From Eutreptiella sp. 'Long Island Sound 2002' (taxonomy: Eukaryota; Euglenozoa; Euglenophyceae; Eutreptiales; Eutreptiaceae): a stretch of DNA of 64,000 bases. The stretch is from positions 139,406,765 to 139,470,764 of the forward strand of contig OZ038378.1 of NCBI GenBank assembly GCA_964036045.1, in the 5' to 3' direction. Position 1 is the stretch's first letter, and every line of letters begins with the position of its first letter. Positions 44,808 through 54,200 of this stretch are shown here, piece after piece. The translations under genes and the position numbers were made by a program. The notes under the pieces are model-generated. The model was given only the letters and a program-made list of their open reading frames with translations. It was not told the DNA's origin and did no database searches.

Positions 44808-45870
44808 GGGGAGGCAGCAGTCGTTGAAGAGTGAGATTAGGAAGAGGAGTCTCAAGCAGAGAAGTAAGAAGCAGAGTTCCCGCCTACGGGGGGCACGCCT
44901 AGCACTGACAAAGGGGTGGGCCGAAGTGCATCGGAACGACAGCCTGGACTGGGGGTTGTTTAGCACGGGGTTGGACGTTTGGCAGCCTTCTTGGACCCGC
45001 CAAGGGGCATAGGGGAGTGCTAAGCAGTATTGGGAAAGGGTGATGCGTAAGGGGAATTCGTACGGTTTTTCACATGTTTGTGTTACAATTTTCGTGTGCA
45101 TACTTTGGTGATTTGGTTGTGGAATACCACTTGGAGACGTGTGACTGAATGATTCGAACAATGCAAAGAAAGATCCCTGCAATTGCGTCCACGTTTGCTT
45201 GCACGCATGGCATGCATTGGACCGGGGACGTGGGTTGGTGTTTGGGTGTAGAGGGGGGGGCTGGTAAAGGCAGGCATTTGCCTGGATTTTGCGTAGGTAA
45301 AAGGGTTAAGTTGCGTCCTCAGTGAAAAAATACCTAGTAAGTAAAAAAGGGCAATTTACGCACTCAAAAGGGCCTTTTTACGCACGCAAAAACGACGTAA
45401 AATACCTGAAGCATGGGGCCAGTCCTCGAAAGCACAAAGTAACACTACGGGTAGGGGTAGGGGACCGTCATGGGTGTTTCCAATGTAGAACGCAAGCCAT
45501 GGGGGTATTTCTAGCATGCCGGAGTTGAATTTCATACGCATTTTTGACCAAAATGATGTTTTCCACCACTTCCTCATTTTTGCCCCATTTTTACCTCCTT
45601 TTTGCGCTATTTACTGAGAAACATTACTTTGCAGTTACACTCAGTGATCCCCTCCTTCAAGCTCTCACCATGCATTCCATGCTACCCTCATCTTCACCTT
45701 CCCCCATGCAATTGGATAATTTATATTCCTTTGGGTACCAGAACGGATGGAGGACCAGTCTGGTCTTGTAGGAAAAACATCACTTGTTGGGCAAGGACGG
45801 GGTCAAGAGTTTTGAAAGGTGGCTGAAATGATGGTTTTAGTGGTTTTCTTAGATGCAACAATAGTTCCAA
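44808..45870. other. Stretch without a supported gene
   Basis: Short frames only (44755-45012 is basic and low-complexity). A member of the TTTTGCG family lies at about 45355-45395. Otherwise AT-richer unique sequence. Confidence 0.45.
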
Positions 45871-45877
45871 GAAACAC

Positions 45878-46230
45878 ACAAAGACCGGTTTCAGAGACTG
45901 GTGGGACCGGTCTTTGCAAACTGAACAGACCGGACCACTTCGGTACACTTTGGAGCACTTCGTGACACTTGCCTCCCAAACCCGCCTTCGCGCGCCCGTT
46001 GCAGCATGCTCGCCACCACACACCATGCGCAAACCACGCACACAAAAACAGACTTTGCTTCCCATGTCCTCTTCGGTGTTTGAATTATGCATCATGGGTG
46101 AGATGCACAATTACTAATTAAAGCGATCCGGTCCGAACAACTTGATCCACCCCGGTCAGACCAGTCTTCCGAACCTCACTCCCGGTCTCCTGCTTCTTGT
46201 TGTCTTTCCATAGGACCGGTCACACCGCTC
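45878..46230. repeat. ACCGGTC-rich imperfect repeats, left group
   Basis: Repeated 'agaccggt', 'gggaccggtct', 'cagaccggaccacttcggtacactt' and 'ccggtcagacca'. The octamer core GACCGGTC is itself palindromic. The same repeat type recurs at 47160-47370, so the arrays bracket the acidic ORF between them. Confidence 0.7.
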
Positions 46231-46259
46231 TACCCTGCATTGTTGCTTAGTGTTCTCTA

Positions 46260-46955
46260 ATGCCTGTTTCAGGGCCCGGCTCAAAGATCGCCTGCGTGAA
46301 GGATGGAGAGATGGCCTTGCCCACCTTGTTCAAGAAGTTAAGGGCCAGTGACCGCGTCGTTGTGTTGTTGAAGGGCTCCCACGGCGGCCATTACATCAGG
46401 AAGTGCGAGAGCCGAGGTTCGGTCAAGATGTCGTTGTCAGCTACAAGCTATTACACCGAAGATGCATAGACCGGTGCCATCAAGAGAAACATCTCCAAAG
46501 GCGACATGGACTTTGTTTCGAAGGACGTCGTCAGAACTTGGGTCATTTTGGAAGCAAAGACTTCTACTCCGGGGCAGCGAATTGCGGTTCAAGCAGCGCA
46601 GTCCCGGAAACGGAAAGTGGAATAGGAGGACGAAGACGAGGACGAAGAAGAGGAGGAAGATGAGGAAGAAGAGGAGGAAGAAGGCGTGATGGAGATCCCG
46701 GGAGAAGCGGCAAAGGAGGAAGAGAAAGAGGAGAAGAAACGGAAGCCGGCGAAGGAGAAGCACACCACCAAAAAGCGGATGGCGGTCCCTTTTTTTCTGG
46801 AATTCAAATCCGAGGGTACTGAGGCCACCGTGTCACCTCGCACAAGCAAGAAAGGCAAGCAGGCCCCCACCGAGGACAAAGAGAGGATGGTGGAAGAGGT
46901 GTGCATGAACAATGTGTCTGAGGACTATGGAAACACCTTGACCAAGCTTGGGTAG
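46260..46955 (+). pseudogene. Acidic Lys/Glu-rich protein with two in-frame TAG codons
   Basis: One frame reads from ATG 46260 to TAG 46953, broken by TAG at 46467 and 46623. The first part contains 'SDRVVVLLKGSHGGHYIRK', then 'VVRTWVILEAKTS', then the basic 'SRKRKVE' (nuclear-localisation-like). A 70-bp GAGGAA/GAAGAG tract follows that codes for a poly-Glu/Asp run, then 'EEEKEEKKRKPAKEKHTTKKR'. The composition is typical of nuclear acidic proteins such as histone chaperones. Stops argue for a pseudogene or retained introns. No family assigned. Confidence 0.35.
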
Positions 46956-47159
46956 CACATACGCCAATGCCTCCGTGGCCAACCCAAATCCAAGACACTT
47001 TTGGCGGCTGCCCTACAATTGATGTTGGAGTGCCGGAAGAGCATTCTTCGTGGTCCTCTGTGTATTCGGTCGGATCATATTGTGGCACAGCGCAAGTGCA
47101 TGGATCTGCTTCGTTAAGTGGGTGGTCCCCAGGTGTGTGGTTTAGATGAGTTGATACAG

Positions 47160-47370
47160 GGACCACTCAGACCGTTCTGTGCAAACCGCGTCCAACTGTT
47201 CGGTCCGGTCCACTTTAGCACACTTCACACGAAGACCGGTCGGACCGGTCTGTTCAAGCTGTCGTAAGACGGTCAGAGCGGTACACTTTAGCACACTTCA
47301 CACGGAGACCGGCCGTACTGGTCTTTGCGAACTGTTGTGAAACGTTCGGACCGCTCCACTTCAGCCCGTT
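47160..47370. repeat. ACCGGTC-rich imperfect repeats, right group
   Basis: About 2.5 units of roughly 80 bp: 'ccactttagcacacttcaca' then 'agaccggtcggaccggtct' then a variable spacer. The 19-bp core is palindromic except for its central base. Confidence 0.8.
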
Positions 47371-47397
47371 GCATTCCATTTCTCCACAGAGAAGGTC

Positions 47398-47832
47398 TTG
47401 AATGGGGCTGCAACGTGTGCCAAGTGCCTGCGGGTCAAGGATGAGCCCCCCGGCATGGACATGGGCATACCCGCCACGCCCAACCCCGGGCCCGCCACGC
47501 ACAACCCAGGGCGGCACATCACCATCGCCCCAACCGCCAGAAAGACCGGTAACCCGGACATCGTGGTGCACGTGCAGACCCTGGACGAGCTCACGACCCC
47601 ACAGCTACGGGAGAAGTTCATGGCCCTCAAACGCGAATTGCAACGCACCGAGTTTGAGCTCGTATTAGTATGGAAACATTGCTTAACGGCGGTTGGTGGT
47701 AGTTTGCGCAACTGGCTGCCCCCTATGGGCGTCGAATGGACACCGGAGGAGTTTGATACCGTCAGAGTGCTGATGCAAGGGTCCGAGGAGCTCGAGGATG
47801 CTGAACCAATACCCATAGTGGTGCCGGGGTGA
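47398..47832 (+). CDS. ORF of 144 aa, unknown
   Basis: Starts 'MNGAATCAKCLRVKDEPPGMD' with a CxxC pair, then a Pro/Gly/Thr-rich linker, then a helical segment 'LDELTTPQLREKFMALKRELQRTEFELVLVWKH', ending acidic ('GSEELEDAEPIPIVVPG'), stop TGA 47830. The open frame may be the 3' exon of a spliced gene, since an acceptor-like 'ttctccacag' precedes it at 47383-47392. No family recognised. Confidence 0.4.
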   Translation: MNGAATCAKCLRVKDEPPGMDMGIPATPNPGPATHNPGRHITIAPTARKTGNPDIVVHVQTLDELTTPQLREKFMALKRELQRTEFELVLVWKHCLTAVGGSLRNWLPPMGVEWTPEEFDTVRVLMQGSEELEDAEPIPIVVPG

Positions 47833-47959
47833 ACTGTATGTTGTATGTTCCTACAATGGTGTACCTAATTAAGTAATTCATCACATGAATGCAATTGACC
47901 TACTTTGCCACTTTTCAATTGCCTTTGTTTGTCATCATATCCGCTATTTTGGCTCACAA

Positions 47960-48091
47960 TTTCTCAATGAAGAAACACTATCACCGACCCTAGTGGCAAA
48001 TGGCATTTCTTCATGAAGAAATGCTAGTTGATAGCATTTCATGATAGCATTTCTTGATTAGTGATAGCATTTCTTCCCAAGGAAACGCTAT
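47960..48091. repeat. GCATTTCTT palindrome cluster upstream of an ORF
   Basis: GCATTTCTTCA at 48003-48013 is followed at once by its reverse complement (to 48024), a 22-bp perfect palindrome. A second, imperfect one spans 48064-48091, and half-sites 'atagcatttc' lie between. The cluster ends 28 bp before the ATG at 48119. Confidence 0.9.
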
Positions 48092-48118
48092 CTCATCCAC
48101 TTTTAGGATATTCACAAA

Positions 48119-48161
48119 ATGTCAAACAAAGATGCCAAGGTTTCGGGAGCACAATTGCCAC
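48119..48161 (+). pseudogene. 5' end of an ORF interrupted by the gypsy element
   Basis: ATG at 48119 opens 14 codons before the LTR. After removal of the element and one GCCAC copy, the frame continues at 59600 without a shift and runs to 60057, giving about 166 codons. The interrupted protein is unknown. Proximity to a reverse transcriptase remnant at 60 kb suggests it belonged to another retroelement. Confidence 0.7.
48157..48161. repeat. Target-site duplication GCCAC, left
   Basis: GCCAC just before the LTR at 48162. The same five bases follow the other LTR at 59595-59599. Five-base duplications are usual for Ty3/gypsy integrases. Confidence 0.92.
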
Positions 48162-48978
48162 AGAAAAGTTTATAGTGTTTTCAGCACTGTGTTTTTGCTT
48201 CTCCTGCTGCTTGTTGTTGCTGTAGGGTGTCCTGCTGCTGGTTTTGGATGATGAAAAGCTTTTGTTTGTTGAAATACAGTAAAGCCAACTCAATCCAGGA
48301 TAGCCCAAGCCAATAGTATGCAAGGAGAAGGTAATTCAGGATCAAAGCATGAAGGGCTGCAGTGTAAACAGTGAAAGATGATTAGATATTCACAGAAACT
48401 GCAACTCAGGATACAAATGAATGCATATTCACAGAGATAGCTGAAATGTTTTGGGAAAAGAGTTAGAAAACTGCCTCAGGATCACTCTCTCTCCATAGTG
48501 CCATCTTAGGAGATGTGCACTCTTTGTTTTGGGTCCCATATGTGCTGAGGTGGCATGGTATGTGGCGATGAGGTCACTGCCATGTCACAGGGGATCTTCC
48601 TACTTAGTTGGGATCTTCCTACTTAGTTAGGCTGACCAGGAATTGAACCCAGGACCTCTCAAAAAGAGGTGCCTAACCCCCTATGGTGCATACCACTAGG
48701 GCAGATAAGAATTCATGGAAAAACATAGATAAATTCATAGGCTCTACCTTAGGTATGTCAGTGCTCAGTCAACTCAGGAAAAGATGTTTTACTTCTGATT
48801 GAAAGGGGATTAAGGGGTCCACTCCATATCCTGATTGGGTGTTTGGTTCCATAGGTCAAAATGTGTTATCACCACTTTTGGCTGGACCAATACTAAGATA
48901 AAAATGCATGGATGCTCAGTGCATCTCTAATACAACTAGAGTATGTCCCAAAGCAATGGAAAAGCACTTTTTCTTACT
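48162..48978 (-). repeat. 3' LTR, 817 bp
   Basis: Read on the minus strand it begins AGTAAGAAAA and ends ACTTTTCT, so the ends are AG...CT rather than the common TG...CA. It contains a 19-bp direct duplication 'gggatcttcctacttagtt' and a tRNA-like segment. Confidence 0.93.
48630..48703 (-). other. tRNA-like segment inside the LTR
   Basis: On the minus strand it has an anticodon-type arm ACCTC-TTTTTGA-GAGGT (5-bp stem, 7-nt loop, anticodon position TTT). It also has a T-arm with a perfect B box GGTTCAATTCC, and ends 'GGTCAGCC'. The acceptor stem does not pair, so it is a relic or a SINE head, not a working tRNA. The same segment is at 59246-59319 in the other LTR. Confidence 0.45.
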
Positions 48979-48987
48979 CCCCCCTTG
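48979..48987 (-). other. Polypurine tract
   Basis: Minus strand CAAGGGGGG directly abuts the 3' LTR, the expected place for plus-strand priming. Confidence 0.8.
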
Positions 48988-51248
48988 TGCTGTGGTGGCC
49001 ACCACTGTCGCATTTTAGGAAAAAGGGAATTTTTCTTGGACTTTCCTTGGTTTACACATCTACTTTAAAATACCTACAGTCTCCCTCACACCGAAAAATG
49101 GGCGCTCACCATGGCTGGCGTCCTTTTGCTGCTCTGATTGTACAGTTTCCTACAGAAGACTCAGCGCTCTTGGCGCTGCCGGGGCTCCTGTGGCTTGGTT
49201 GGGTTAGATTGGGAGCATGCCAAACATGTGCATATGCATCCCTTCCTCCAAGACGCAGCGTCGACACAACCCAAACGCAAGACACATTATACACACTCGC
49301 ATGGGTTCTCGTAAACCTGCTGGCGACCTGTGACCTGTCTTAGGGCGTAGGGAGTCGAAAAGAAATTAATTTGCCCCTTGGTGGGGTCTTGGTTCTGCTC
49401 AGTCTCTCCAGGCACCTGCGTTTCGGCCTGAACACGGCCTACTCAGCGAGGCTGCGCGTGGGTATCTGCAGAGGCAGGAATGGGAGAATTATGGACGAAT
49501 CCACGCAAAAACGAAGCGACGACACCAAAATCCGTCAAATGACGGCGCAGAATTTTTCTGAAACGACACACCTGAGCAGAATCCAATTGTGCATCTTCAG
49601 CACATTTTTATAGAAATTATAGTCATCTCTGGATTTTTTAAGTCCAGAAATTCATACGCATAAAATGGCGGCGCGCAGGAGCGGCTCCTAGCGAAGCGCC
49701 GGAAAATGGAAAAATAATGGAATTATAAACGTATGTATCACGTAGTCTTGAAAATGACGAGACACATATTAATAAACAAACATACAGATTCCACCCACAC
49801 TAATAGAAGCTTCAAAAATTCAAGAATTCGAAAATCAATTGAAAAGACTTCAATGAATCAGGTATAAACTACAGGTATGCTCGTCTTGCATGCCGCATAC
49901 ACATTGCTCGTCTCGAGTCTCCGTGACCGAGTCGTGTAGCAGCGTAACAACGATAACCACGATAGGACGCGGTAGAGGGATTGATTAGAAAGATTGCAGA
50001 TGATTAGCGGTCAGATCAGGGTGATTAGTCATACACACAAGTGCATAGCAACGTTCTTCGCGTGCGCCCCTTGTGTTTTCTCTCCTTGCTTCACTTCCCA
50101 GCGGTAGGTAAGGTAGGTACGCCCAGGCGGGGCCACCCCCTGGTGGAGTCAAGATTGTTGTGGAGATGGGCAGGTCTGCCCACGTGATTGTGCATAGTCG
50201 TGCATGCACACACGCATTAAAGGGTAGGCCACGCGAAGTGCGCACGGTAAACCTTGTTTAGGCTACCCAGGGGCTCCTCGGTACGTTCTTTAAGAGAACC
50301 TGAGGAGTCCCTTAACGCTTGCTTGCTTGATAAGGGTAGCTGCTCCATGCAGCGTGTTTGCGGACAGCGTATTATAGGGCACACTGAGAAGGGTATAATA
50401 CCTGGAGTGTGCCTTGGTTCCTCCGCCGCAAACGCCCTTTCATTTGCCTTTGTTTTACAGGTGGGCAGGTAGGGTGAGTGGTGCAGCAGCATTTTTTTAT
50501 GCCCTGCTAAACAGGGGCGCAGATCACACAAACAAGTAACTCCGCTCCGCCTGTGGCAGAGCAGGGAGTCCGACTTCATCGACATCTGCGCCTTGCACAC
50601 GAGAGCACTCCTTCCCTCCAAGCCCTTGCAGGGGAAACGCGTTGTGGCGTCCCCTGTGAGGCCACAGTTGCTTAGCAGCGCTGTGTTCTCTTGTCATTTC
50701 ACAGGTGGGTCGCTAGGACCCTCGAGAACTTTCTCTTCGCAACGCCAAGTAGAGTGTGCGTGTAGGAGTGGTAGTCCTGCGTGGGGGCTAGAGCCAGTTG
50801 CCCAGCGCTCGCCCACCAGGATGGTGCCACTGTAGGGTGTGTAGGACCTGTAGGGGGCGTGTCACTGTCCCACCCTTTTCCTGCAATTTTAGCTTGGTTG
50901 GTGGGCTGTGACAGTGTGTTAGGTTAGTGTTTTTGGCCACATAGCAAACAGGCGTTTTGCATGCCTTCATAGCTTTTGGCCACCCCTCCCTGTAGTAGAC
51001 AGGTAGGTAGGGAAAACAATACCTGGATTAACACTCTGGGTATTCCCCCAAGGTTTTGCGCCAGCACAGAAATTGGGCGCATAGGGGAGGGGAGACCCGG
51101 GGCGTACCCCGTGGCATCAATAAGCCAACCCTCCAGGTTCAGCAAGGGCGCAGACTTGGGTATAATTAGGACACCACTTCTGCGGCTTGCTCTCAGGACC
51201 TTAGGACTAGCACACTCACACATACGTTTTGGCAGGTAAGGGTAAGGT
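48988..51248 (-). other. 2.3-kb non-coding segment between pol and the 3' LTR
   Basis: No long frame on either strand; ORFs of 60-143 aa lack motifs. Plus-strand 'caggtaggt/caggtgggt/caggtaagg' blocks preceded by pyrimidine-rich sequence recur near 50459, 50702, 50999 and 51233, with a related block near 50104, at 235-355 bp spacing. They could be diverged tandem repeats with a regulatory or packaging role. No envelope-like gene is visible. Confidence 0.5.
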
Positions 51249-54200
51249 TCAGTCCCTAGCTTTATTCTTGGAGGCAAGCATCTCAGCGAGCCTCAACAAC
51301 TCACCAAGGTTGTTCTGGGACAAGTAGTCAACCAGAACTGAGTTTAGGCGTCCCTCAGGTAGAACAAATGCAGAGAAGGGCTCCCAGGTGGCCTCTTCGA
51401 CTCCAAACCCTTCCCAGAGGGTGAGGAAGCGCCAACCCTGGCGATAGCGGTGGCGTAGGACAGACTTCACCAGGTAGAAGCCCTCCTTAGCCATCTCCTC
51501 GGCGTTCATGTCGGGGAGTTCACCTTCAACTTCCATAGGGCTGGCAGCCCCTTGTAGGTCCAGAGCGGCGATTTCCTCGTCGTTCAGCTCCCACTCCTCC
51601 CCACAGAGGTCTTCAGGATCATGGTAGCGCTTCAGGTGTTGAGCGGCGCACACCAGGGTCCCCCCTAGACGGGGAGAACACCGCACGGTGATACGGTGTC
51701 CATCCACAGATAGGATCTTGTACGGCCCGAAGTATGGGTCATCGCTGGTAGAGCGTGGCCAGGCGGGTAGTCGACTGTGGTGCACCAGCACCCAGTCCCC
51801 TTCTTGGTAGGTGGCCGGTACACGGTGCTTGTTCTTCTTGTTCCACTGACGCTCCCTCACTCTCTGGAGCATAGCCTTGGCCTTGTCCACCTTCGCTTGT
51901 TGCTCTTGGACCCATTCACCCACAGAAGAATGGGTGTCCTCTGGATAGGGGGCATGTAGAAACCATGCCGGGCGCCCCATGAATAGCTCATGTGGCGAGT
52001 AACCAGTAGCTGAACTCTCTTGGGAGTTCATCATCAAGGATATGACGGGGAGTAGTCTCACCCAGTCTCTGGTGCGTTCAGTTTTGCACCATATCCTGAC
52101 GTTCTCCTTCAGGACACGAATCTGTCGCTCACATAGGGGGTTGCTCGTGTGAGAGTAGGGAATCCCCGTAGATACCTGGACATTGAGGGACCTCAGGACC
52201 CTCTTGTACCAGCCAGTATCTGAGCGTACTCGTACGTCCTCATCGGAGTTGATCTCCTTGGGCGCCCCATAGACACAAAACCACTCCTCCAGGAGTATCT
52301 TGATAGTCTCCTCTCCGGTAATGTGCTTGGTACATGGGAACACCCTGGTAAACCTGGTCAACCCACAGGTTACCACGAGGGCGAAGTCATAGCCCCCGAA
52401 CTTCGGCATCTCCGTGTAGTCCACGTATAGAACACTGTTAGCACAGTGAGGGATGGGCAGGGTCGAGTAGAGACCTCTGTCCCTGATATCCCCTGGTTTA
52501 CAGGACCTGCACGGGCACTTGTCCACGATAGGCAGGAGCGTCTTCCGTAGCTGGTCGTCAGTCCACGTAGTGTGGAACCACTGCTTGAACAGTCTCAGGG
52601 TACGGTCAGCACCCACATGACCACTGGACTCATGGGTCCACTTCAGCAGCGCTGGGACTCGGTCACTAGGCACCACGATGCGGTCCTCGTGCCAGAGGTA
52701 GCTCTTGTCCCGCTTCCACTGGTCTTGGTTGACCAGGAGGGGGTCAAGGCGTTTCTCCAGGCGCCGGTAGATATCCCCAAACTCCTTCAGGTACTCCGAT
52801 TGTTGGAGTCCATCCAGGGGGCGTATCATGGTCATGTTCAGGTCCAGGTGTACGTCCATACGGCTGAACGCTTCCTTAGCCAGCGCTTCAGACCGGGCAC
52901 CAATCAGGGCGTCGAAGTTGTTGCGGCTGATGTAGTCTGCACACTCGTTCTTCACTCCCTGGATATGGTGTACCGTCAGCCGTAGTTGACTGAGGTAGGT
53001 CCACCAGCGACGTAGCTTGGCCTTCTCAGGTGGGGGGCCCTTCTGGAAACTGCGGACCGGTTCTTGGTCGCATAGCCAGACCACAGGGTTACTCCCCAAC
53101 AGTCGTGCTTGTGAGGATAGCACCAGCATACCCGCGAGCAGTTCCTGCTCATAGGTGGAGTATTTCCCCCTGGCCTGGTTCCACTTCCAGTTCCAGTGGC
53201 CCAGAGGTACTAGGACCCACTTGTCGTCAGGGTAGCTGTGCTTGAGGGTTCCATCTCGGTTGAGACCTTCCGTCCCCCATTGGGAAATGGCCGAGTCGAA
53301 CTCCTCCTTCTCTAGTGCTTGCCATTGGAACAACGTTCCACCACCGCCCACATTGCTGGCGTCGGTCACCAGGATAATCTCCCCTTGTGCCCTAGGCACT
53401 CCCAAGCACTTAGCGTTGGCTACCTTGTCTTTGAGCTCGTCAAACGCTTGTTGCTCTTGTGGGCCCCAGCGCCAAGTAGTACTCTTCTTGATCAAGTCAG
53501 TCAGTACCGCGCTGGTGTAGGTGAAGTTTTTGATGTGGCGGCGATAGAAGTTGCACGCCCCAATGAAACTGCGTACATCATGAAGTCCTTTCTTGGGGTC
53601 TTCGTGTCGTACCTTGGCATCCATCAGGGGTTTGGCCTTAGAGGCCGCTGGGGTCCACCACCCATAGCCAACATCAAACCCCAGGTACTGCATGGTCTCC
53701 TGCATGAACTCACACTTCTCCAGCTTGAGTCGTGTGTGGTTCTCCTGGCAGACCGCAAAGAACTCACCCAAGAGGATTAGGTGATCCTCCTGGGTATTGG
53801 TCCCTTGGCATACATCGTCGATGTGAGCCTCCATCTGGGCCCCACGGGATATGAGCTCCTGCACCTTAGGTCTCCTTCGTAGGATGGACAAGATCTTGTT
53901 CATCAGCTCTTGGAACAGAGCGGGGGCGTTAGCCACGCAGAATGGCATGACCTTCCACTTGAATACCCTCCCCTGAGGGGTGATGAAGGCCAGTAGTTCC
54001 TGCGCGTTGGGCGTCAGGTCCACTTGCCAGAATCCACTTCGCTTGTCCATCTTGGTCTTGTAGCGACAGGAGGCTATCTTCTCCAGGGTAGACTCCATAT
54101 TGGGAATGGACCCTGAGTGGTTCAGCGTCTTCTTGTTCAGCTCTCCATAGTCCACTACCAGCCGTTTGGCTGTAGACCCAGGTTTAGCCACCAGGAAACA

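Noticed and set aside
49985-51277. Possible env-like or accessory gene after pol
   Set aside because: Minus-strand frames of 86-134 aa have no signal peptide, transmembrane or glycosylation pattern, and they overlap recurring non-coding blocks.
53319-53780. Plus-strand ORFs over pol (for example 153 aa)
   Set aside because: Shadows of the well-supported pol gene on the opposite strand.
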